Source: Actinomycetota bacterium (lineage in GTDB: Bacteria; Actinomycetota; Acidimicrobiia; Acidimicrobiales; Ilumatobacteraceae). From it: 5,360 bases of DNA. Position numbers and translations under genes: made by a program. The stretch is from assembly GCA_009705865.1 (NCBI GenBank), contig WLSJ01000111.1:1-5360 (forward strand), given 5' to 3'. The stretch's first letter is position 1. Every line of letters starts with the position of its first letter. The notes below the pieces were generated by a model that was not told the DNA's origin, did no database searches, and saw only the letters and a program-made list of their open reading frames with translations. Of this stretch, positions 1 to 5,360 are shown in pieces.

Positions 1-814
1 CAAACCCGAGAAGGTGAACCACACGGGCTGCAATTGAATCGCTTGATGTTGAGATGCCAACAAACAATCCGTCGGAACAGCGATACACGCCGCGAGGCAC
101 TGTGTAGGGAAGTAATGAACCCATGCGTGGTTGTAATTCACCGCGAGTGAGCCAAACGGTCATGAGTGGGCCAAGTATTTGGAACAAACTTTCCAGCAAG
201 GAAACGTCAACTACTTGGCCTTGTTCAGACCACAGCGCAACCATGGTGGCAAATGCTGCAACGAGACCAGTGACTTCATCAGTCAGTGCAAACGGCGGCA
301 ACATTGGGTCGCCACCAGGTACGCCAGTTATTGATGCAAGCCCTGACATAGCTTCTGCGATTGATGCAAAACCTGGGCGGTTGGCATATGGGCCGTCTTG
401 TCCGAAACCACTAACACGCGTGATAATCAGTTTTGGATTACGTGCATGAAGAATGTCTGGTGCAAAACCAAGTTTTTCTAAAACACCTGGACGAAAGTTT
501 TCAACCAGTACATCTGCGTCATCAATGAGATGCAAGAACAGTTCACGATCTGTATCGTCTTTCAGGTTCAACGCAATGGTTCGTTTGTTGCGGTTTACTA
601 ATCGCCACCACAAACCTTCGCCATCAACTAGGTCGCGCCATCCCATGTTGCGCAAACTGTCTCCACCGTCTGGCCGTTCAATCTTGATGACATCTGCACC
701 GAAGTCGGCGAGATATCGCGCACAGTTTGGCCCAGCAAGAACTGTTGACAGATCAAGAACGCGCAAACCCGCCAAAGCGGATGTGCTGTTTAACGGAGCG
801 GAAGAATCAGGCAT
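1..814 (-). CDS. Class III (CaiB/BaiF family) CoA-transferase, C-terminus cut by window edge
   Basis: My own minus-strand translation gives 271 residues without a stop, starting MPDSSAPLNS and running off the left edge. Family III enzymes move CoA between carboxylic acids, or in the racemase branch epimerise 2-methylacyl-CoA; they are cytoplasmic, usually about 400 residues, so roughly a third is missing. Visible family signatures are GLRVLDLSTVLAGP (residues 16-29), LADFGADVIKIERPDGGD (35-52), NRNKRTIALNLK (74-85), DVLVENFRPGVLEKLG (101-116), SGFGQDGPYANRPGF (135-149) and GQVVDVSLLES (199-209). The candidate catalytic aspartate is D179 in PPFALTDEVTG. The ATG at 814 is the only plausible start: an in-frame stop lies at 851-853 with no other start between. 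It overlaps the phosphoesterase 3' end by 25 bp, which suggests translational coupling; only a weak GAAGA purine stretch precedes it. The loop after residue 194 looks about four residues shorter than usual. The family is certain; the substrate and the choice between transferase and racemase are not. Confidence 0.93.
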   Translation of the reverse strand, partial: MPDSSAPLNSTSALAGLRVLDLSTVLAGPNCARYLADFGADVIKIERPDGGDSLRNMGWRDLVDGEGLWWRLVNRNKRTIALNLKDDTDRELFLHLIDDADVLVENFRPGVLEKLGFAPDILHARNPKLIITRVSGFGQDGPYANRPGFASIAEAMSGLASITGVPGGDPMLPPFALTDEVTGLVAAFATMVALWSEQGQVVDVSLLESLFQILGPLMTVWLTRGELQPRMGSLLPYTVPRGVYRCSDGLFVGISTSSDSIAARVVHLLGF

Positions 815-1806
815 CGGTCTTCGAGCGTACCCAATGCGTAGCTCTCGTAGTCAGTACCGAAGTCTTCATATAGGTGCCGACACCGTTCGCTCCATGACAA
901 TGCATCAGGCGATGAGATGCGATGTACCACTTGCATGACTGCGCCTTCGTACACGCGATACTCGGCCCATGTACCAGGGAAATCTTTAACGCATCCGATT
1001 TCAATAGACGGAATTCCGGAACGTGGCATGCGGCGAACGCGATGGCGATGTGTGTGGCCCGCTGTATAGGCAATGACGCATGCATGACGTACGGCAAGAG
1101 CGTCAAGAGCATCGCTGCTGTCTGGGTGAAGACCAAAGTAGTTATCGCTGCGCTTGCCTTCGATCCATTGTTGATGGTGACCCATGATGATGACGGGCGT
1201 CGTGGAAGCCGACAGTTGATCATTCAGCCATTCAAATTGTGGTGGGTCAATACGGCCAGTTGTTTCTAAAGGGATGGTTGTATCAATCAGTGCAATGGCA
1301 ATACCCGGCAACTGAATCCATTGATCACCGGTGAATTCGTTCTGACCGCGATACGCATCATGGTTACCGCGCGCCACAAACAGTTTGTCTGCAAATGCAC
1401 CTTCGTAATGTTCACGAAATTCAGCGAACTGTTCGTCAGTGCCGGCCTCTGTGAGGTCACCTTTCACTAGAACGGCATTTGGGTTCAATTCTTTGATCTC
1501 AGCAATTGCTCCAGCATTCATAGTGATGGGGTAGGGCTGTTCACCAGGAAGTGCACTGAGAATTGGCCCTAGTGGGTTGTCATCAATACGGCCGCATTCT
1601 GTTTCACCGAAGTGCACATCATTAACAGTGGCGATAACACTGAGCAACTTGCCGTCAGGTCGCGGCAGTGTACGAAAATCAATTCCATGCTCGGTGTATG
1701 CAGTATCTGGTTGCAAGTTTTCGTGGCGGACAACATGTTGCCCGTGGTGAAATACCGCAAGGTTGTCAGCGACAGTGGTGAGTTCTGTTGCGCCGACGGA
1801 AGTCAT
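790..1806 (-). CDS. Calcineurin-like metallophosphoesterase with short PAP-like N-terminal segment
   Basis: This 338-residue protein has the complete dinuclear-metal signature of calcineurin-like phosphoesterases: D63-x-H65 (NDVHFG, where SDxHxG is more usual), G116-D117, G147-N148-H149-D150, H210 in MGHHQ, and G250-H251-T252-H253. It should hydrolyse a phosphomono- or phosphodiester. The core resembles the CpdA/Icc (3',5'-cyclic nucleotide) and GpdQ group, but the substrate cannot be read from sequence. Residues about 12-52 (GQHVVRHENLQPDTAYTEHG, then FRTLPRPDG) resemble the last strands of the fibronectin-III-like domain that precedes the catalytic domain in purple acid phosphatases; the first half of that domain is absent. 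There is no signal peptide or membrane segment, so it is probably cytoplasmic. The ATG overlaps the TAA of the epsilon-like gene by one base (TAATG), and its own 3' end overlaps the CoA-transferase start by 25 bp, so all three are probably co-translated. Confidence 0.92.
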   Translation of the reverse strand: MTSVGATELTTVADNLAVFHHGQHVVRHENLQPDTAYTEHGIDFRTLPRPDGKLLSVIATVNDVHFGETECGRIDDNPLGPILSALPGEQPYPITMNAGAIAEIKELNPNAVLVKGDLTEAGTDEQFAEFREHYEGAFADKLFVARGNHDAYRGQNEFTGDQWIQLPGIAIALIDTTIPLETTGRIDPPQFEWLNDQLSASTTPVIIMGHHQQWIEGKRSDNYFGLHPDSSDALDALAVRHACVIAYTAGHTHRHRVRRMPRSGIPSIEIGCVKDFPGTWAEYRVYEGAVMQVVHRISSPDALSWSERCRHLYEDFGTDYESYALGTLEDRCLILPLR

Positions 1807-2006
1807 TATCTGATTCCGGGACGAGCTCTGCGAGACACTGCATCAGTGACCCACCAGCGTCCACTAAATCGCCATGCAGAAACAGCGCTTGTGTCAACAG
1901 TTGAAGCAGCTACCGGTTGTGGCCACATCATGGTGACTGCAGCTGCAATTGCTGCAGCTTCTTCTTCGGTAGGAATCGGAGAGATTGTGCCGACGTTGAT
2001 GCTCAT
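1806..2006 (-). CDS. Acyl-CoA carboxylase epsilon subunit-like small protein
   Basis: This 66-residue protein starts MSINVGTISPIPTEEEAAAI. Three features match the short actinobacterial acyl-CoA carboxylase epsilon subunit: the PTEEEAAAIAAAV helix (residues 12-24; the family pattern is roughly P-T-x-E-E-L-A-A), a variable Ala/Pro/Ser/Thr linker, and a C-terminal AWRFSGRWW motif (44-52) like the W-(K/R)-x-x-G-R ending of that family. Epsilon subunits bind the biotin-dependent carboxylase and raise its activity; PccE and AccE of Streptomyces are of similar size. The carboxylase beta subunit lies just upstream in the same transcription direction, separated only by the RDD gene, which supports the call. 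The ATG overlaps the RDD stop in an ATGA arrangement, and the TAA overlaps the phosphoesterase start. The recognition rests on short motifs and context, so the name is probable rather than certain. Confidence 0.72.
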   Translation of the reverse strand: MSINVGTISPIPTEEEAAAIAAAVTMMWPQPVAASTVDTSAVSAWRFSGRWWVTDAVSRRARPGIR

Positions 2007-2467
2007 CGCTTCACCACGACTGATTTAGCAACACGGTCATGCCATGTTTGGCTTTGTGGGTTCCACAACATTGAGAGGTACCCGATGAGAAGCGCAATGC
2101 CAGAGATCCAGCTCATCATGATGCGTTGTGCAGCACGACGTTGTCCGATAAACGAGCCGTCTTCTTGATCAAGAATAAAGACACCAAGCTTGCGGCGAAG
2201 TGGTGAACCGCCTTGAGTGCCGACCCAATACGCCAACACAAAAAACGAGACAACGAATTGAATCCATTGCACTACTGAAGCAACTGCCCCGGTTGTCGAT
2301 GCAGTAACAATGGCAAACGGAAGACTGATGATTGCCACCATGATGCCATCGCACAAGTTGGCAAGAAACCGAAGCCAGAAACCAGCCTTTGGTTCAAATG
2401 CGATATCGCTAATTGAAACTACTTCTGGTTCTGGTGCACTCCAGCCGGGAAACGATGAATCAGACAT
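2003..2467 (-). CDS. RDD-family integral membrane protein
   Basis: This 154-residue protein begins with a hydrophilic cytoplasmic segment of about 27 residues, followed by the RDD domain. The first conserved block is AGFWLRFLANLCDG (28-41), with the family Arg at R33 and Asp at D40. The middle block GTQGGSPLRRKLG (83-95) matches the usual T-x-G-x-(T/S)-P-G-(K/R)-(K/R)-x-x-G pattern, with Arg where the second Gly is common. R115 and the ending QTWHDRVAKSVVVKR (140-154) complete the pattern, with H143 and D144. Membrane segments are seen at about 34-56, 64-82 and 117-134. RDD proteins are poorly characterised; some members have been linked to ion transport, but function here is unknown. The gene starts 6 bp after the carboxylase beta stop and overlaps the epsilon-like gene by 4 bp, so it is almost surely co-expressed with both. 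Finding it between beta and epsilon is unusual. Confidence 0.9.
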   Translation of the reverse strand: MSDSSFPGWSAPEPEVVSISDIAFEPKAGFWLRFLANLCDGIMVAIISLPFAIVTASTTGAVASVVQWIQFVVSFFVLAYWVGTQGGSPLRRKLGVFILDQEDGSFIGQRRAAQRIMMSWISGIALLIGYLSMLWNPQSQTWHDRVAKSVVVKR

Positions 2468-2473
2468 GATGAC

Positions 2474-4039
2474 CTAGAGAGGCATGTTGCCGTGTTTGCG
2501 GCGAGGAAGCTCTTCACGCTTGGTTTGCAACATGCGCAATCCAGCAATGATCTTGATACGAGTATCTGCAGGGTCAATGACGTCATCTACATAGCCACGT
2601 TCAGCAGCCGCATATGGGTTGGCGTACTTCTCGGTGTATTCAGCAACAAGTTCCGCGCGACGAGCAACAGGGTCTGCTGCTTGTTGCAATTCACGCTTGT
2701 ACACAATTTCCACCGCGCCTTGTGGGCCCATAACCGCAAGTTCTGCTGTTGGCCATGCGTATGCAAGGTCAGCACCAATTGACTTTGAGTTCATCACCAC
2801 GTATGCACCGCCGTAGGCCTTGCGAGTAATGATTTGAATACGAGGAACTGTTGCTTCGCAGAATGCGTACAACAACTTCGCGCCGTGACGAATGATTCCT
2901 TCGTGCTCTTGGTTGACGCCAGGCAAGAAACCAGGAACGTCAACAAAAGTAAGAAGTGGAATATTGAATGCATCGCATGTGCGCACGAAACGTGCTGCTT
3001 TTTCACTTGATTCAATATCAAGAACTCCGGCAAACGCCATTGGTTGGTTACCGACAACACCAACGGTCATGCCGTCAACGCGAGAGAATCCGCACACGAT
3101 GCTCTTTGCCCAGTGTTCGAAGTATTCAAAGAACTCGCCATCATCAACAACTTCTTTGATGACTTTCTTCATGTCATATGGCTGGTTTGCAGATGCAGGA
3201 AGAATGTCGCGCAACATTGGGCACGAACGCATTGGATCATCTGATGATTCAACTGTTGGTGCTGATTCAAGATTGTTTTGCGGCAAGAACGACAACAAGA
3301 AGCGCACATCTTCAAGACATGCTTGTTCGTCTGCTGAAACGAATGTTGCAACACCGCTCTTAGAAGCGTGGCTCATTGCACCACCAAGTTCTTCAAGAGT
3401 GACATCTTCACCGGTCACTGTCTTCACAACATCTGGACCAGTAATAAACATGTGGCTTGATTCGCGCACCATGAAAATAAAGTCGGTCATTGCAGGTGAG
3501 TACACAGCACCACCGGCACATGGTCCGAGGATGACAGAGATTTGCGGAATGACACCAGACGACTGCACGTTGCGATAAAAGATTCCGCCGTATGACGCGA
3601 GTGACACAACGCCTTCTTGAATACGAGCACCAGCTCCGTCGTTCAAACCAACAACAGGTGCTCCGACTTTAAGAGCCAAGTCCATGAGCTTGTGGATTTT
3701 CTCAGCGAACACTTCACCGAGCGCTCCACCAAAGACTGTGAAGTCTTGGCTGAACAGAAATACTTTGCGGCCTTCAATGGTTCCCCAACCGGTGATGACA
3801 CCGTCTGTGTATGGACGCTCTTCAAGACCAGATGCATGCGCGCGATGACGCGCCAACATGTCGAGTTCATGAAACGAGCCTGGATCGCAGAGGAAGTCAA
3901 TGCGCTCACGAGCGAGCAATTTGCCCTTGCCCTTGTGGCGCTCGACCGAGCGGGGGCTTCCGGCGTTAATCGCCTGCTGTTGACGGTCCCGAAGGTCGTC
4001 AATTTTGTCCTGCATCGAAGAGCCAGAGGTATCAGTCAC
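2474..4039 (-). CDS. pccB: Acyl-CoA (propionyl-CoA type) carboxylase beta subunit, carboxyltransferase
   Basis: This 521-residue protein is full length for the PccB/AccD5 family. It transfers the carboxyl group from carboxybiotin to acyl-CoA, giving methylmalonyl-CoA from propionyl-CoA or malonyl-CoA from acetyl-CoA. Two crotonase-like carboxyltransferase halves are visible. The N-terminal half has KLLARERIDFLCDPGSF (40-56), GARIQEGVVSLASYGGIF (137-154) and the glycine-rich oxyanion loop GPCAGGAVYSP (172-182). The C-terminal half has FVDVPGFLPGVNQEHEGIIR (365-384), the second loop RKAYGGAYVVMNSK (406-419), AWPTAELAVMGPQGAVEI (428-445) and the family ending TKREELPRRKHGNMPL (506-521). The first codon is GTG at 4039; an ATG at 4015 (Met9) is an alternative, and neither has a strong ribosome binding site. 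Propionyl-CoA is the likeliest substrate from overall resemblance, but acetyl-CoA or both are possible. The alpha subunit gene is not in the window. It leads a tight run of downstream genes. Confidence 0.96.
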   Translation of the reverse strand: MTDTSGSSMQDKIDDLRDRQQQAINAGSPRSVERHKGKGKLLARERIDFLCDPGSFHELDMLARHRAHASGLEERPYTDGVITGWGTIEGRKVFLFSQDFTVFGGALGEVFAEKIHKLMDLALKVGAPVVGLNDGAGARIQEGVVSLASYGGIFYRNVQSSGVIPQISVILGPCAGGAVYSPAMTDFIFMVRESSHMFITGPDVVKTVTGEDVTLEELGGAMSHASKSGVATFVSADEQACLEDVRFLLSFLPQNNLESAPTVESSDDPMRSCPMLRDILPASANQPYDMKKVIKEVVDDGEFFEYFEHWAKSIVCGFSRVDGMTVGVVGNQPMAFAGVLDIESSEKAARFVRTCDAFNIPLLTFVDVPGFLPGVNQEHEGIIRHGAKLLYAFCEATVPRIQIITRKAYGGAYVVMNSKSIGADLAYAWPTAELAVMGPQGAVEIVYKRELQQAADPVARRAELVAEYTEKYANPYAAAERGYVDDVIDPADTRIKIIAGLRMLQTKREELPRRKHGNMPL

Positions 4040-4088
4040 CTGCGAAACGCTAGTGCCGACGGGGCCTCATCGCCTATCTGACGGCGAA
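4040..4088. other. 49-bp gap between the CopD-type gene and the carboxylase gene
   Basis: This is the only gap longer than 6 bp in the window. On the minus strand it contains a weak 5-bp inverted repeat (TCGCC/GGCGA, 4083-4087 with 4070-4074, 8-nt loop) just after the CopD-type stop, with no following U-run, so it is not a convincing terminator. I see no good -35/-10 pair. The carboxylase mRNA could start here or be read through from the upstream gene; the sequence does not decide. Confidence 0.5.
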
Positions 4089-5360
4089 TTATCCAGCTGG
4101 GGGAACAGTTGTGCTGGTGGTGACGGCGGGCGCAAGGGCAACGGTGGTGGTTGTTGTCGACTGCGCAATCGTGGTGGTGGAGCGTTTCAGACCTTGCTTA
4201 GGCAGGGTGGTCACGGTGGTGCCATCGGCCACGATGAATGTGGTGGTCATTGGGGGCAGGTCTCCGATTGTGGTGACCCCGGTGATGGTGGCGGTCCATT
4301 CGCCAGGAGCACGCAGCAGGAGGCCGGCATCTTGTTCAACAAGAGCCCCACCAGGACGCGTGATGGGCACATTAATGGTGTAGCCAGAAAAGTTGGGGTT
4401 CGCTGGAGTCAACGTCACTGTGAAGTTTTGAATACGCGAAGGGCCAAACAATTCAATGAGAATTCTGTTTGCCCCAACGTCACCTGGCGTGATGGATAAA
4501 CGAACGTGGAAATCATCTTTCGCAGTCATGTCTTGCACAATTGCGTAGTCAACACCAGGACCGGAATCCTTATTCAGAACATACGGTGGCCGCATTGCCA
4601 TAAGCCATGAAGATGTTGCCAACACGACAATGCTGAGGGACAGTTCAATGCCAACCGGACGCTTTAGGCGGTACACAACTTTTTCATTCAACGACTTTGC
4701 ATTTTGCATTCCGCGTAAAACGAATTGTCGAATTGTTGCACTGACAAATAGCAATAAGCCAACAAAGACAACTTTGAGAAGCAGAACGCGACCATGACCA
4801 CTGTTGATAAGGCTGATTCCGTCAATGCGCCACACCTGAATAAGGCCCGTACCTACAATGCCAATTGTTACTGGTGTTGCAATTCGTGCCCAACCGCGTA
4901 AAGCGTCAACAAGGTCCACTGTTCCTGGTCCGTGAAGAACAATTCTCCAGATAATTGCAATGCTGCCAACCCACACTGCAACAAATGCCATATGTATTAC
5001 TGCAAGGATTATTCCGAGAATTACTGCTCTTCCTGTTGCGCGATCAAAGCCATACGACAACATGGACAGTGCTAACAGAACTGTGGTGGGAAGAAGATTC
5101 GTAGGTTCAAGAACTCGTTCTGTGATCCATGCGTAATAGCCAAGACCAATAACAGCGATGAGGCGCAGGAAAACTGCTCGACCTTCATTCGAATCAAACA
5201 GTGGTCCCCACGCAGTAGGAGATATGGAAGAACCAATTCCGCCACCTGATTGACGTGCAGTCATGACGATGATGAGAAGTATCAATGCAATAGCAGCGAT
5301 GATCGACACTTGCCGAAAGTATTTCTCTGTGATTCCGTATTCGACGCCTTCAGGCCACAC
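4089..5360 (-). CDS. CopD-domain copper-associated membrane protein with YtkA-like domain (probable CopC-CopD fusion), N-terminus cut
   Basis: 423 residues are visible, ending in TAA; the reading frame is open to the right edge. The first codon there (GTG) is most likely internal, because WPEG at residues 2-5 resembles the end of the first membrane segment in YcnJ/CopCD proteins. Seven hydrophobic segments follow at about 19-35, 62-79, 89-104, 112-141, 160-178, 192-212 and 236-256. CopD-domain signatures are HMAFVAVWVGS (123-133) and GHGRVLLLK (188-196). Residues about 262-375 form an Ig-like YtkA-type domain (SITPGDVGANRILIELFG, 289-306; APGEWTATITG, 351-361), probably extracytoplasmic. With one further helix upstream there would be eight, which puts both an N-terminal CopC domain and the C-terminal domain outside. 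Such proteins are implicated in copper uptake or delivery. The CopC part is inferred, not seen. The protein ends in a Thr-rich tail. A link to the carboxylase genes is not evident. Confidence 0.88.
   Translation of the reverse strand: MWPEGVEYGITEKYFRQVSIIAAIALILLIIVMTARQSGGGIGSSISPTAWGPLFDSNEGRAVFLRLIAVIGLGYYAWITERVLEPTNLLPTTVLLALSMLSYGFDRATGRAVILGIILAVIHMAFVAVWVGSIAIIWRIVLHGPGTVDLVDALRGWARIATPVTIGIVGTGLIQVWRIDGISLINSGHGRVLLLKVVFVGLLLFVSATIRQFVLRGMQNAKSLNEKVVYRLKRPVGIELSLSIVVLATSSWLMAMRPPYVLNKDSGPGVDYAIVQDMTAKDDFHVRLSITPGDVGANRILIELFGPSRIQNFTVTLTPANPNFSGYTINVPITRPGGALVEQDAGLLLRAPGEWTATITGVTTIGDLPPMTTTFIVADGTTVTTLPKQGLKRSTTTIAQSTTTTTVALAPAVTTSTTVPPAG
4092..4223 (-). other. Region coding for the Thr-rich low-complexity C-terminal tail
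   Basis: This stretch encodes residues 380-423 of the CopD-type protein. About 16 of the last 43-44 residues are threonine, in runs such as STTTIAQSTTTTTV and TTSTTVPPAG. On the DNA it shows as GT-rich, repeat-like plus-strand sequence (ggtggtggttgttgt). The tail follows the predicted extracellular domain, so it may be a wall-spanning or O-glycosylated segment. No LPxTG-type sorting motif or terminal membrane anchor is present. Confidence 0.8.

Noticed and set aside
453..938. Plus-strand open frame of 161 codons
   Set aside because: It lies opposite the CoA-transferase and phosphoesterase genes, whose conserved motifs are on the minus strand; its translation is Ser/Arg-rich and shows no recognisable domain.
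1937..1957. 7-bp inverted repeat CTGCAGC/GCTGCAG with a 7-nt loop
   Set aside because: It comes from repeated Ala codons in the AAAIAAAV helix of the epsilon-like protein.
2162..2175. Perfect 14-bp palindrome (ttcttgatcaagaa)
   Set aside because: It lies inside the RDD gene and encodes ordinary residues (ILDQE); one such palindrome in a window of this size is not surprising by chance.
2892..3578. Plus-strand open frame of 228 codons
   Set aside because: It lies fully antisense to the highly conserved carboxylase core; the product looks like a Ser/Thr-rich shadow.
4070..4087. Possible terminator hairpin after the CopD-type gene
   Set aside because: The stem is only 5 bp with an 8-nt loop and there is no U-run after it.
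4089..4096. GATAAT, a near-match to a -10 promoter box on the minus strand before the carboxylase
   Set aside because: No acceptable -35 hexamer lies about 17 bp upstream, and the hexamer overlaps the stop codon of the previous gene.
4005..4499. Plus-strand open frame with a Gly-rich product, plus another in a different frame at 4111-4383
   Set aside because: Both are by-products of the antisense of the Thr-rich tail and YtkA-like domain; the composition explains the Gly and Val runs.

Overview
The window carries six protein genes, all read from the minus strand and packed almost end to end. It has no RNA gene, mobile element or CRISPR array that I can support. Transcription runs from high to low coordinates, so the order of expression is: CopD-type membrane protein (cut by the right edge), acyl-CoA carboxylase beta subunit, RDD-family membrane protein, acyl-CoA carboxylase epsilon-like small protein, metallophosphoesterase, and class III CoA-transferase (cut by the left edge).

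The organism is most likely an actinobacterium. A short carboxylase epsilon subunit beside a PccB/AccD5-type beta subunit is an actinobacterial trait. The Thr-rich extracellular tail (runs of TTT and TTTTT ending in TTVPPAG) on the CopD-type protein resembles surface and exported proteins of Acidimicrobiia. The base composition looks intermediate rather than high-GC. An environmental (for example aquatic) Acidimicrobiia member is my best guess, but it is an inference from protein style only.

Layout: 5360-4089 holds a CopD domain with a YtkA-like extracellular domain and a Thr-rich tail, probably the C-terminal part of a CopC-CopD fusion. A 49-bp gap (4088-4040) follows. 4039-2474 encodes the carboxyltransferase subunit. 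After a 6-bp gap, 2467-2003 encodes the RDD protein. It overlaps the epsilon-like gene (2006-1806) by 4 bp, which overlaps the phosphoesterase (1806-790) by 1 bp, which overlaps the CoA-transferase (814 to beyond 1) by 25 bp. The five genes from the carboxylase onward look like one translationally coupled operon.

How they may work together: the beta and epsilon subunits would form the carboxyltransferase core of a propionyl/acetyl-CoA carboxylase. The biotin carboxylase/biotin carrier alpha subunit is not in the window and must be encoded elsewhere. The CoA-transferase also handles acyl-CoA esters, so the operon has an acyl-CoA theme. The roles of the RDD protein and the phosphoesterase in it are unknown. 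I see no clearly new biological system. The most unusual aspect is the gene arrangement around the epsilon subunit.
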